56,146 nucleotides of DNA from DTFZ01 sp050260375 (GTDB lineage: Bacteria; Bacillota; Clostridia; Christensenellales; SZUA-584), in contig JBLNCA010000022.1 in the NCBI GenBank assembly GCA_050260375.1, positions 1 through 56,146 of the forward strand, given 5' to 3'. The notes under the pieces were generated by a model. The model ran no database searches. It had not been told where the DNA came from and saw nothing but the letters and a program-made list of their open reading frames with translations. Positions 22,834 to 32,536 of this stretch are shown piece by piece (within the stretch, counting starts at the first letter, position 1; the number at the start of each line of letters is the position of its first letter). The translations under genes were made by a program, and so were the position numbers.

Positions 22834-23141
22834 TAGATATGTATGCCAACATGTCTATAGGCTGGCGCAGATGGACAGGAACTAAAGACAACGGCACGCC
22901 GATATATACCCCCGCTCCGCCGGACCCGCCCGAAACGATAAAAGGCAATCTCAGCTATAAGCGCCGTTTGATACGCAACGAAAAAGGCGAAGAGGTCGTA
23001 AGCGAAGCCTGCGTTATGACAAAGGCCGCCATAAACGCTGGCGACAAACTTGAGATATTCGGGCGCGAATGGGTCGTGCAGATGTGCCATCCAATTATCG
23101 GGCTGTTCGACAAAGAGCTGCACAGGGAGGTATATCTGTAA
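22830..23141 (+). CDS. Head closure/stopper-like protein
   Basis: 103 residues, start TTG at 22830 favoured by GGGAGGGG seven bases upstream (ATG at 22839 possible). Beta-rich (GNLSYKRRLIRNEKGEEVVS, FGREWVVQMCHPIIGLFDKE), of the size and position of SPP1 gp16-like stoppers. The ATG of the next gene lies in the stop (TAATG). Confidence 0.65.
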   Translation: MIDMYANMSIGWRRWTGTKDNGTPIYTPAPPDPPETIKGNLSYKRRLIRNEKGEEVVSEACVMTKAAINAGDKLEIFGREWVVQMCHPIIGLFDKELHREVYL

Positions 23142-23608
23142 TGGCCAAATGGGTGGTTAAGACTCCGGCTGATTATGAGAGAGCCCGCCGGGCGATACAG
23201 GATAAGATTGATAAGGCAACCAAGGGAGCCGAAGGCGCGACGCTTAAAGCCCTGACCGATGTTGCGGTGGACTTGCTTAGCCGGGCAGCCGAACGGGCCC
23301 CGGTCGAGACCGGTGATCTACGTGGCAGCGGATATATCAATATCAACGGTGAAGATATAGCCTACAGTGCCGTCGGCAGCGGTGGAATAATTATGGCCGG
23401 AACGCCTGCACCTTCCGAAAGCAAAAAAAACGTTGCCGAGGTAGGATTCACCGCTCCGTATGCGTTTACGCAGCATGAGCATGTCGAATTTAACCATCCG
23501 ATAGGCGGTCAGGCAAAGTATCTGGAGTCCGTTGTGGTTGAGCGCAAGGAAATGTGGGCAAAACAGCTTGCCGATTCCGCGCGTGACGGCTTTAAAGGAG
23601 GCGGTTAA
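23141..23608 (+). CDS. HK97 gp10-like tail-completion protein
   Basis: 155 residues from ATG 23141. ALTDVAVDLLSRAAERAPVE TGDLRGSG is the classic gp10-family motif, and YAFTQHEHVEFNHPIGGQAK YLESV the C-terminal one. It links head and tail in siphophages. GGGAGG ribosome binding site lies inside the preceding gene. Confidence 0.8.
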   Translation: MAKWVVKTPADYERARRAIQDKIDKATKGAEGATLKALTDVAVDLLSRAAERAPVETGDLRGSGYININGEDIAYSAVGSGGIIMAGTPAPSESKKNVAEVGFTAPYAFTQHEHVEFNHPIGGQAKYLESVVVERKEMWAKQLADSARDGFKGGG

Positions 23609-23989
23609 ATGACTTTTTTAGAGGACTTAAAAGCCTTTTTAACGGCCAATGGCTGTGACAACGTCTACCGTGAAACCATGCCGGATAAGCCGGATGAGTG
23701 TATCGGGCTTTTTTTGTATGCTCATGCGATGCCAACCATAAGCAACGGAAGTTCGACACGATATGTACAAATACAGGTCCGGCGAATGGACGGTGACGAC
23801 GCATATGCCGTTGCATATGAGATACTCCAGATGTTGGACAGTGGGCTTGACGAGGCAGATATCAGTTTAACTGAGCAAAGGAAGGCTATAGCCCGACCGA
23901 CGGCCGGGCCTCGGAAGCTGCATACCGACCTATCAGGCCGGACAGTTTACTATATTGAAGTCGCTTTATTTAGTGACGACGAACCATAA
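23609..23989 (+). CDS. Tail terminator/minor capsid-type protein
   Basis: 126 residues, ATG one base after the gp10-like stop. VYRETMPDKPDECIGLFLYA, RYVQIQVRRMDGDDAYAVAY and FSDDEP match the phage tail-terminator/minor capsid family placed before the tail tube gene. Ribosome binding site AAAGGAGGC lies within the previous gene. Confidence 0.7.
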   Translation: MTFLEDLKAFLTANGCDNVYRETMPDKPDECIGLFLYAHAMPTISNGSSTRYVQIQVRRMDGDDAYAVAYEILQMLDSGLDEADISLTEQRKAIARPTAGPRKLHTDLSGRTVYYIEVALFSDDEP

Positions 23990-24007
23990 AAATAAGGAGA
24001 TGATGAT

Positions 24008-24580
24008 ATGTCCAAAAAAGCATTAGTAGGCTTTCGCGCTGCCCGGTATTGGCCGATTACAGCTAACGATGCGACGACCTATACAACGGGAGCGATGCAA
24101 GCCTTTGTTGGTGCAAGAAACCTGACAAAGGATGATAACGAGTCAGAGTATATTATACCCGGTGACGATAGCGTATACGATACCGGAACGGACTATAACT
24201 ATCAGGACATGGAATTTGAGGTCGACGAACTTTCGCTGGAAATGCATGCAGCCCTTAAAGGGTACGAGTATGACGAAGAGGAAAATTCGTACATACGTAA
24301 AGCGGACGCAAAAGCAATTCAATTTGCGCTTGGCTATGCCGCTCCTTTGGCAGGCGGAAGCAGTCAATTCCGCATGTGGAAGCATTACTGCTGCACTGTG
24401 CTTAAAGTTAAGGTCGATCATCGCACCAGGGTCCCTGGCCAGAACAAGGAAGCCAACACTTACAAATTGACGATAAGAAACACCATGCGCGCGGCAGACG
24501 GGAAAATCGAACATACAAAAGACGGTACCATCGATTGGCTGAATACCATCGACAACCTGCCCGCTGAAGGTGGCTCTTAA
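24008..24580 (+). CDS. Major tail (tube) protein
   Basis: 190 residues. Starts MSKKALVGFRAARYWPITAN; EFEVDELSLEMHAALKGYEY, QFRMWKHYCCTVLKVKV and KLTIRNTMRAADGKIEHTKD correspond to the siphovirus major tail protein family. AAGGAGATGATG precedes the ATG. Forms the tube through which DNA passes. Confidence 0.8.
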   Translation: MSKKALVGFRAARYWPITANDATTYTTGAMQAFVGARNLTKDDNESEYIIPGDDSVYDTGTDYNYQDMEFEVDELSLEMHAALKGYEYDEEENSYIRKADAKAIQFALGYAAPLAGGSSQFRMWKHYCCTVLKVKVDHRTRVPGQNKEANTYKLTIRNTMRAADGKIEHTKDGTIDWLNTIDNLPAEGGS

Positions 24581-24656
24581 GCTTAAGTAAGCGAGTTAAG
24601 TGAATATCGGGGACAGGCCCGTACCCTGTCCCCCGGTATATATTTTGGAGGGTATT

Positions 24657-25133
24657 ATGATAAATTTTTTTAGCAAAAACAAAAGTGCCGGTATTACGTT
24701 GCCTAAGAGCAAAACGGTACATGGTATTGAGGTTAAGAAGGTACCCGTCGGGAAATACCTGTCTGCCATTCGTGAGCTCGAGGAGCTGCCCGCCGCTATT
24801 ATATCCGACTTATTCCCCAGTAAAAAGTTTGGTGATATCATGGCCGAGCTCGTTGAGCTCACCGACGAATCGCTGATCCGGATCGCGACGCGGCTACTGG
24901 TTATCGCGCCGGAGTATGTGGTCAATGCACTGGCCATCATTATTGACGTCGACAAGGATCTCATAAAGAATACCCTCACGCCCAAGGAGCTCTGCGACGT
25001 CGTTAAGACATACTGGGAGTTGAACGATATGACCGATTTTTTCGGCACCGTGTCGGGGCTGATAAAGGCGAAGCTGCCGACACTGATCTCTGGCTCCAAC
25101 GTTGGATCGCCATCGCCGAAAGCATTGGGATAA
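24657..25133 (+). CDS. Tail assembly chaperone, upstream frame
   Basis: 158 residues from ATG 24657 (TTGGAGGGTATT upstream). VEVKKVPVGKYLSAI-type start (here IEVKKVPVGKYLSAIRELEE) and NDMTDFFGTVSGLIKA match Mu-like tail chaperones (Mu gp41 position). A T-TTT-TTC slippery heptamer at 25037-25043 (codons GAT TTT TTC) allows a -1 shift into the following frame. In the unshifted form it ends GSPSPKALG. Confidence 0.75.
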   Translation: MINFFSKNKSAGITLPKSKTVHGIEVKKVPVGKYLSAIRELEELPAAIISDLFPSKKFGDIMAELVELTDESLIRIATRLLVIAPEYVVNALAIIIDVDKDLIKNTLTPKELCDVVKTYWELNDMTDFFGTVSGLIKAKLPTLISGSNVGSPSPKALG

Positions 25134-25261
25134 GCAAATCATCTCTCCTGAACGATTATTATGTCGATGAGTTCCTGACGGTGCTTGATGCTTACAACGA
25201 AATACATAGCATTAAAAAAGATGAAGAAAAGGTTATAGAAGTAAGCGCCGAAGAGTGGTAA
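25038..25261 (+). CDS. Tail assembly chaperone, -1 frame extension
   Basis: After slipping at 25037-25043 the -1 frame runs RHRVGADKGEAADTDLWLQR, then WIAIAESIGISKSSLLNDYY and VDEFLTVLDAYNEIH to TAA at 25259-25261. The NDYYVDEF pattern is that of the longer chaperone (G-T type) product. The longer form recruits tape measure and tube proteins. No own start codon or ribosome binding site is seen, in line with programmed frameshifting. Confidence 0.7.
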
Positions 25262-25294
25262 AATATAGGCATGAAATTATTAGGAGGGGTTAAT

Positions 25295-25624
25295 ATGGGT
25301 GCTAACGAGAGGTGGAAAGAGCTTAAGCAGGAAATTGCTTCGTCTGAAAATGCAGTAATACCTGCAGATCCCTTTAATTGGCCTAAATACTTAAAAGGGC
25401 TCGGGATAACGGTTTTAGTTATTGGCTTTATAATAGCATGGGTTTTGGTGTTTACGATCGTCGTTGTTGAAGTGCCGGGGACATATAGCCAAGTGGAATT
25501 TAGTTTATCTGGTTTTATTATCACCATTTCAACCCTTGTAGTATCATTAATTATACATGCTATGCTTAATTGGTTAGCAGAAATGCTAAGGATCGCAAAT
25601 TCTATAAGGAGTAAACTTAAGTAA
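25295..25624 (+). CDS. Two-span membrane protein, possible moron
   Basis: 109 residues from ATG 25295 after TTAGGAGGGGTTAAT. Two membrane spans: LGITVLVIGFIIAWVLVFTI and GFIITISTLVVSLIIHAMLN. More AT-rich than the tail genes around it and closed by its own terminator, so it looks like a separately acquired gene placed between chaperone and tape measure. Superinfection exclusion or other lysogen function is possible; nothing in the sequence proves it. Confidence 0.65.
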   Translation: MGANERWKELKQEIASSENAVIPADPFNWPKYLKGLGITVLVIGFIIAWVLVFTIVVVEVPGTYSQVEFSLSGFIITISTLVVSLIIHAMLNWLAEMLRIANSIRSKLK

Positions 25625-25647
25625 AAAACAAGCAGAAGAAACCACTA

Positions 25648-25672
25648 AAGCATCCTGCGGGGTGCTTTTAGT
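25648..25672 (+). terminator. Rho-independent terminator
   Basis: AAAGCATCC-TGC-GGGGTGCTTTTAG hairpin (stem AAAGCA/TGCTTT plus CC/GG) with a short U run. Ends the two-span membrane gene. Confidence 0.65.
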
Positions 25673-25695
25673 TTTCGCTGAAGGGAGGCGGTAGT

Positions 25696-27435
25696 TTGGA
25701 CGAAGAAATGAAATTTGTATTTAGCGTGGATTCGGAAGGCTCCGAAGCCGCCGCCCAAAAGACAGATAATGCCCTGCAGCAGGTCGGGCAGGTATATTCC
25801 AAGATACATTCCGCCGTACAAAATACCGCAAAAGAGACGCAAAAGACACTTGGCAACATCGTATCCGGCGTAAAGGCTGCCGCTACGCAGATGCAAAACC
25901 AGTATAGCAATATGTCCGTCGACAGACTAAGCAGCGAGTATGTCAAGCTGGAAGAGCGGATTATCAAACAACGAGATGTGGTTCAGCAGGCAAATCAGGC
26001 GCTCGAAGAATATGCAGCATTTTGGGACCGGATTGCGGCAAGCGGTACACAAACTGCGGCCACCGCGGATAACGACGTGCAGCTTGCCAAACTTGCGAGC
26101 GCAGCCAACCAGGCAGCCGCCGAGCTGCGGGAACTTCAGGCTGCCCAGCAGCAGGTATCTGCAGCTATGGTGGCTAATACGCAGTATTCGCAGCAGATGG
26201 ACGTCGCTCGTCAAAAGACTGCTCAGACGAAGATGGGTATTGACGCCATAGCCTTTTCAATTGCCTCCGTTGGCCGTGCGACGGGCGGCACGATAGGCCG
26301 AATCGTTTCACTTGCTGAAGAAGTCAGATATTTAAAACAGGCGTTCACGTCCACAGCTTCTGAAGCGGGCAAGGGAATGGCGATGATAAGTTCAGCAGTC
26401 GGCGCAGTCGGAATAGCATTAACTGCAGTTATGCTTATAATCAACGCTATAACCAAAGCTGAAGAAGAAGCAAGGAAAAAAGCTGAAGAGCTGCGCGAGG
26501 AAATACGAACGCTCGGACAGGACAATCTGGGGGCTGCGAAGCTGGTTGCTGAATATGAGGTGTTAAGCAATAAGATAGTTAGAACTGCCGACGAGACAAA
26601 ACGTATGGCCGATATCCGTGCTGAGCTTGTAGAATCGTATGGCTTCTCCGTTGCTGCGGTTGATGAAGAGGGACGCTTACTGGCGGGAAACCTTGAGCTA
26701 ATGAAAGAACAGCTTAAGGTATTACAGGAAATGCAGCTATCAAAAATGCTTGAGAATGAAGAGGCCGAAAAATCTACATATACTACAGAACTGAAAACCC
26801 GTGCAGAAAATCTTAAAAAACTTAAAGATATCGAAGAAAGTTTAAAGCATCCGGAATGGTGGCAAGGAAGTTTTGAATCATTACCAGAACTTCTTTCTAG
26901 TAAAAGGTATCAAGAAATTGTTAAAAAGCTGGAAAGTGAAAAGGAAATAATAACAAGTAAACTGGGCGAAAACTTTGATATTATTTCCGATGAAGCCCAA
27001 TCCGCCATTGATGCGCTATTTCACTTAATGATTCTTAAGACAGAAAGCCACCATGGTGAAGTTCCTGAGGCTATACAAAACGCAGTAAAAGCAAGAATGG
27101 AAGAAGCATTTTTACAAGGCATGGATATCACAGACGTACAGCCGATGCTACAGAACATGCTAAATGCCTTTTTCGCAATTGATTCCAGTATTGCCGATTC
27201 CTCGATAGCGAGCATACAGGACTTACGCGAACGCCTTATCGCTGCTCTTGTCGGCGGCGGCGAGATAGATACCAATAACCAGGCTGATGTAGACGCTGTG
27301 AAAAGCTTCATTGAGAACATACTTGGTTCAATTTTGGGTGACGAGGCCATGCAGGCGGCATATGACCACGCAGCGATGCTAAGAAGTAAAAATATACGAA
27401 GGGCTCGCGTCTCCCGAGGAAATGGCCGAATATGA
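25696..27435 (+). pseudogene. Tape measure protein, N-terminal part (split by an A-run indel)
   Basis: 579 codons. Helical throughout (VFSVDSEGSEAAAQKTDNAL, LEERIIKQRDVVQQANQALE) with a hydrophobic membrane-like stretch (MISSAVGAVGIALTAVMLII) typical of tape measures. The end reads ...AAMLRSKNIRRARVSRGNGR in this frame, but dropping one A from the A5 run at 27388-27392 continues as SKIYEGLASPEEMAEYDSLI, straight into the next entry. Start may be TTG/ATG at 25696-25705 after GGGAGGCGG. The full protein of about 1,240 residues would set tail length. Confidence 0.75.
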
Positions 27436-29437
27436 CAGTCTCATTGAAAATATAGGTGCGAAGCTGCAGGCGGCTCAAAGCAACGCGACTTGGCGTCCCG
27501 CTGTCGACGCGCTGAGAGATCTCCGGCAGCAGACGGTTGCTACATCCAAAGAGCTTATCAACATGGCGGCGGTGGAGAAGGCGGTAAACTCAAACGCAAT
27601 AGATCTGGCGGACGAAATAGATAAGCTGCGGGACAGCTTCGATCAGTTAAACGATAAGGCTGCCAAAGCTAACGGCTTAAAAGAAGCTGCTGAGGTACTG
27701 AAAAAAAGCAAGCCGGACACCAAAGAATACGCGAAAGCGCTCGAATATCTTAAGGATAACGGATACGGCGCGCTGCTGGATGATTTGGATAAAGCGATAC
27801 CCATCATAGAGGCGGACGCGCAGGCACTGGCCGAAGCTGCTAACCTTGAAAAAGTGCAGCTGCAAGGACAGGGTAATATTGTGGCGGCCGTCATTGCGCA
27901 GAAACTTCAGGAGGCAAAGAACGCCAGCGATCAGAAAGGCATCGAGACATACACGACGCTGCAAACATGGATTAACAACATCCTCAGCCTTTTCGGCCAG
28001 CTAAACGTGATGGGCGTAAAGTCTGATTACAGTACGTACAAGCCTAAGTCTTCCGGTGGAGGCAGCAAAAATAAAGCGCTTGACAATCAGATCGCGCAGC
28101 TCGAGCATTATAGGGCATTGGATCAGCTGACAACCGCCGAAGAGATAGCAAACCTTGAACGCATACTCGCCAAGTACGCGAAGACTACGGCCGAAAAGCA
28201 AAAGCTCACCGAAGAGCTGTATGCCCTGCGCAAGCAAAAGGCGCAGGAGGATCTGGAATATCGTAAGGCTATGGATCAGCTCACCCTCCGCGAAGAGATC
28301 GAGACGCTTGACAGTATGATTGCTACGTATAAATCCGGTACTGCTGCCCGGCGCGAGCTCGAGCAGCAGCGGTATGAAGCCGCCCGAGCGCTCGAAAAGC
28401 AGGAATACGACCTGAAGGTGCATTACGGCCAGCTTACGCTCGAGGAGCAGGAAGCGGCGCTTCGACAGATGATAAGCACTTACAAGGAAGGCGTCGACGC
28501 CCGGATCGAACTCGAGAAGGAACTGTATGACGTGCAGCAGTCCATACGCGAGCGCGATATCGACAGGCTTAACAGCCTTATTGACGCAGTCGTCGGGGCG
28601 CTTAAAGCCCGCTACGACGCGCAGCGCGAAGCTGAAGAGAATACACTAAAGGCCTCTATCGAGTCTTGGAAAACTTGGGGCAACGAACAGGTCGAAGCCA
28701 TCCAGCGGCAAATCAAGGCGCTGGACGAACTGACAAAAGCGGAAGATGACGCAGAAATCGAGGCGGCGAAACGGCGAAAGGTTGCAGCGCTCGAGCAGGC
28801 GGTCATGTATGAGCAGGATGCGTATAACCGCCGCAAACTGCAGGAGCAGCTGGCAGCAGCCCAGGACGACCTGAATAAATGGCTGCGGGATAAGGAGCGC
28901 GCTGAGCTCAAGGCCAAGTTGCAGGACGAAATCGACGCGGTCAATAAGACTGTGGAGGCAGAAACGGATAAGCTGCAGGCTCAGATCGACGCCAACAATG
29001 CCTATTATGACGAGCTGACGAAGGAACAGAACCTGCAGGCTGAAGCACAAAAGCTGCTTATGCAGAGCAGCCAGGCTGAAATTATTGATCTCCTGAAAGC
29101 CTTTGCGCCCCAGTACAATGCGACCGGCCAGAGTCTGGGCGAACAGCTCGTCGACGGATTCATGTCCAAGGTGGGCAGCATTGAGACCTGGTTCACCAGT
29201 TTGACGGCGTCGTTAACGGCATACCAACAGCAGCTCGCTGCAGTGGCCAACGCCGCGGCGGATCGGTTCTATGCGACGCATGGCGTCCCGTCCGCGGCTG
29301 CTTCTCCTGCTCCGGCCACGGGAGCGACAGCCAAGCAGATAACGCTGCAGGTTTACTTTAACGAGCCCCGCGAGTACACGCCGTCTGAGATACGCCGCGA
29401 ACTTGAAAGGATGCTCGAGCAAATATCAGATCTTTGA
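27422..29437 (+). pseudogene. Tape measure protein, C-terminal part
   Basis: 671 codons from an internal ATG; the true reading enters from the previous frame at 27388-27392. Highly charged helical repeats of a similar unit (IAQLEHYRALDQLTTAEEIA, YRKAMDQLTLREEIETLDSM, YDLKVHYGQLTLEEQEAALR; spacing about 58 residues) occur three times, then coiled coil, then PREYTPSEIRRELERMLEQI at the end. These are tape-measure repeats. No ribosome binding site precedes 27422, supporting a single split gene. Confidence 0.75.
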
Positions 29438-29451
29438 CGGGAGGTGGTGTG

Positions 29452-30327
29452 ATGCAGAATGTGTGGTATATCAACCCTAAGTTTAAAGAGCTAGTCATCT
29501 CAAATAACCCGCCTTTTTTGTTAGAAAAAATTAGCGGGATCGGCCACGAAGACGCGCAGCTGATGACGTCCGACCCTGCCGAACTCGATGGTACATCATT
29601 TAATGGGCTGTACTTTGGGCCACGGGAAATCACCGTTACCATGCATATCAAAGGCAACACGCGAGCGCAGATGTACGAAAACAAAATGAAGCTACAAGCG
29701 CTGCTAAATCCTGCGCTTAATCGGGACGGTGCCCTCGGACGGCTGGAATATACAAACGACTATGGTTCATGGTGGATTCCCGCGGTCGTCAAGCGCGGCC
29801 CGCAGGGCTTAAACCGGGTGGCCAACTACTTTAAAAGCGAGCAAATTGTATTCTACTGCCCGAATCCTTATTTTCGAGGCTTTACATACAACCGCGCGAA
29901 AATGGCTTACCTGGGCGGCGGATTACGGTTCCCTGTCCGCTTCGGTGCAGTAAGATTCGGCGCTCATTCGTACAAGGCATCGATCTATAATTTCGGCGAC
30001 AGCCCATCGCATCTGGAGCTGGATATAATCGGCCCGGCAGTGAGGCCGGAAATCGTCAAGCTTTCCACCGGCGAATTCATCCGGCTGCGGCAGGAAAAGG
30101 AACTTTTCGAAGGCGATATATTGCATATTGACACAACGCCCGGTAAGCCGAGAGTAACGATTCAAAGGGCTGACGGCGAAGTCGAGGATGCTATCGGATA
30201 TATAGATCTGAGCAGCCAGTTCTTTCTCTTGGAACCGGGCGAAAACCAGCAGCAGTATCTATCCGCCGACGACAGTCAGACTACAATAATAATTATGGCG
30301 ACATTGCCTTGGTTTGGAGGTTTGTAA
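29452..30327 (+). CDS. Distal tail protein (Dit)
   Basis: 291 residues from ATG 29452 after GACGGGAGGTGGTG. N-terminal ring domain pattern (LMTSDPAELDGTSFNGLYFG, REITVTMHIKGNTRAQMYEN) and a C-terminal galectin-like beta domain (ASIYNFGDSPSHLELDIIGP, FIRLRQEKELFEGDILHIDT) fit siphovirus Dit. It caps the tube end and attaches the hub. The hub gene follows directly. Confidence 0.8.
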   Translation: MQNVWYINPKFKELVISNNPPFLLEKISGIGHEDAQLMTSDPAELDGTSFNGLYFGPREITVTMHIKGNTRAQMYENKMKLQALLNPALNRDGALGRLEYTNDYGSWWIPAVVKRGPQGLNRVANYFKSEQIVFYCPNPYFRGFTYNRAKMAYLGGGLRFPVRFGAVRFGAHSYKASIYNFGDSPSHLELDIIGPAVRPEIVKLSTGEFIRLRQEKELFEGDILHIDTTPGKPRVTIQRADGEVEDAIGYIDLSSQFFLLEPGENQQQYLSADDSQTTIIIMATLPWFGGL

Positions 30328-30329
30328 AG

Positions 30330-31439
30330 ATGGAATTACGGGCGATTGATACTTCCTTCAATCCTATCGCATACCTGGACAGCTGCTCAAGCATACAGTA
30401 TATTCGAAAGCTCTATGAGGTGGGAACTATCGAAATACACGTCGACGTAAAAAAAGAAGGAGCCAGGCGTCTTAGGCGTGGTGTGATTGTATTTTTGGAT
30501 GAGCACAGAGCAGGCATAATAGATTCTTATACAACCGACAAAAGCAAAGCCGGCAAGATCGTAATAGCAAAAGGCAAGCAGCTTAAGGATTTGTGCCGAC
30601 TGAGGCTCACGGTGCCCGGCCAGCTCGAGGATACGCAGTATTACGGATATGACCGTTACCCTGCCCTCGGCGAGCCCGACGCACCGGCCGAGAGTATAAT
30701 CAAGCACTATGTCGACCGGCACATGGTCCATCCGGATGACCCGAACAGGGCCTTTCCTGGGCTTGTCATCGCGCCTGATCAGCAGCGCGGCCCTACGATG
30801 CGCTGGCAAAGCCGCTTCGAGCCGCTTTCAACCGTGTTTAAAAATATCGGCGAGCAGACTGGCATGGGATATGACATATATCTTGATCTCGAGCATAACC
30901 AGTTCGTTTTCGACGTTGTTGTTGGCAATGATCATACCTCAGGCAGCGATCATCCGGTTATCTTCGCCCCTGACTGGTACGATGTGTCAAGCCTGAAATA
31001 TACCGAAGACGCCAGCAGATATATGAATACTGCGTATTGCGGCGGCGCCGACGAGGATGAAGGCAGGCTGATCCAGATTGTATATGAGAATGATACACCC
31101 AGATCCGGATTTGAACGCCGTGAAGTATGGCTGGATTGCGGGAGTATCGAAAACCTTGACGACCTATATTATGAAGGGTCCTACCGGCTTAAAGAGAACG
31201 CCGAAGTCCGCGGCCTTTCTGGTGAAGTCGTTTCCGCGGGGCCTTTTAAATACCTAAAAGACTGGGATCAGGGCGACATGGTTACAACCGTAAGCCGGGA
31301 CGATGAAGTTGAGATGGACGCGCGTATAACGGAGGTCCGGGAGGTCTACGAGCAGGGTAAAAAGACAATTACGCCTACGCTTGGCAAGCGCAACAAAAAC
31401 GCGCTTGATGAAATTAGACAAAGAGGAGTGGTGAGATAA
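30330..31439 (+). CDS. Baseplate hub (Gp37-like/Tal-type)
   Basis: 369 residues from ATG 30330 (TTGGAGGTTTGTAAAG upstream). Beta-rich with TSFNPIAYLDSCSSIQYIRK, GVIVFLDEHRAGIIDSYTTD and the C-terminal AGPFKYLKDWDQGDMVTTVS RDDEVEMDARITEV typical of the siphovirus Gp37-like/Tal hub family. Forms the trimeric hub that fibres attach to. Stop and next ATG overlap (TAAATG). Confidence 0.8.
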   Translation: MELRAIDTSFNPIAYLDSCSSIQYIRKLYEVGTIEIHVDVKKEGARRLRRGVIVFLDEHRAGIIDSYTTDKSKAGKIVIAKGKQLKDLCRLRLTVPGQLEDTQYYGYDRYPALGEPDAPAESIIKHYVDRHMVHPDDPNRAFPGLVIAPDQQRGPTMRWQSRFEPLSTVFKNIGEQTGMGYDIYLDLEHNQFVFDVVVGNDHTSGSDHPVIFAPDWYDVSSLKYTEDASRYMNTAYCGGADEDEGRLIQIVYENDTPRSGFERREVWLDCGSIENLDDLYYEGSYRLKENAEVRGLSGEVVSAGPFKYLKDWDQGDMVTTVSRDDEVEMDARITEVREVYEQGKKTITPTLGKRNKNALDEIRQRGVVR

Positions 31440-32534
31440 ATGGCGTTGGAAGAAAGCCGGTTTTTTGACTATACGGAAGACAAGCCGAACGAATACCAGG
31501 CTGATGAATTTTGTGAATATTTCCGCGTGTTTCTGACCAGTGGAGTACCTGTTATGGGCACTAACCTGCAGGTTACAGCCCCGGATACAGGCATGCTGGT
31601 AAATCTCAATTATGGCACGGCCCTCGTACATGGCGGCGGGTATTTTCTAAAAGATGATGGGAACGGTTTGAAAACGCTTGATATAGCTGCCGCCCATCCG
31701 TCATACACACGAATAGACCGTGTCGTGCTGCGCCGGGATATAAGCATTGCAGTATCCTCTATAGTAGCCGTTATTAAGCCCGGCACGCCTTCGGCCAACC
31801 CTCAGCCGCCGGCGCTGACGCGTGAAGGCAATATATATGTGATATCGCTGGCGCAGGTTCGCGTTGAGCCGGGCGTGATAAGCATAGCGGCGGATAAAGT
31901 GATAGATGAGCGCGCTGACAATGACGTCTGCGGGTACGTTGAGAATCGATCTGTAAGAGAGCAAATAGCAGCGATATATACGGCGCTGTCTGCCGGCTTG
32001 GCAGGAAAAGCAGCAATAAATCACACCCAAGAGATGAATACTATTACAGGGCTTATTGATGCACTAGCCGGTAAAGCTAACTCTAGCCATAACCATGTGA
32101 TAAGTGGTGTGAGCGGTTTATCGGAAGCTCTTGCTGGTAAATTATCGAATGCCGCAGGAGCGGTTGGGAGCTCAAGTTTAGCAAATGGATCAGTAAATTA
32201 TTCAAAGCTTGCAGTAGACATCATAACGGCTTTTATGCATATTGGCGGTAATACGGCGAACCCAGATACTATCGGCGAATCCGGTGTTTATTGGGTGGCC
32301 GGTCCTTTTACTGGAATAATACTGGACCTGCATTGGGGAAGCATGTACGCTGTTCAAATAAGGAATATTATGGGAACGCATCAACTGGACTTCAGAGTAA
32401 GGTATGGGTCAGCGACCGTATGGGGGCCGTGGACTCCGATATACACCGGTAATAACATACTATTTGGGACGAGCGATATGCCACCTGAGGGTGATTATCC
32501 GGCAGGAACTATCTACATACAATACGAGGAGTAA
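31440..32534 (+). CDS. Tail fibre/receptor-binding protein 1
   Basis: 364 residues. Residues 1-160 are paralogous to the N-terminus of the fibre at 32902 (both MAL-ESRFF/EGRFF, EFCEYFRVFLTSGVPVMGTN vs GFAEYCRRFLSSGVWDLGAN, PSYTRIDRVVLRRD vs QPRIDRVVIKKD, KVIDERADND vs NITDERTN). The middle has collagen-like/coiled repeats (ALAGKANSSHNHVISGVSGL), and the end a tip domain (NPDTIGESGVYWVAGPFTGI). Probably host receptor binding. Confidence 0.75.
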   Translation: MALEESRFFDYTEDKPNEYQADEFCEYFRVFLTSGVPVMGTNLQVTAPDTGMLVNLNYGTALVHGGGYFLKDDGNGLKTLDIAAAHPSYTRIDRVVLRRDISIAVSSIVAVIKPGTPSANPQPPALTREGNIYVISLAQVRVEPGVISIAADKVIDERADNDVCGYVENRSVREQIAAIYTALSAGLAGKAAINHTQEMNTITGLIDALAGKANSSHNHVISGVSGLSEALAGKLSNAAGAVGSSSLANGSVNYSKLAVDIITAFMHIGGNTANPDTIGESGVYWVAGPFTGIILDLHWGSMYAVQIRNIMGTHQLDFRVRYGSATVWGPWTPIYTGNNILFGTSDMPPEGDYPAGTIYIQYEE

Positions 32535-32536
32535 GT

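Noticed and set aside
29434..29451. Upstream ATG for the Dit gene at 29434
   Set aside because: It lies before the GGGAGGTGGTG ribosome binding site; ATG 29452 has correct spacing.
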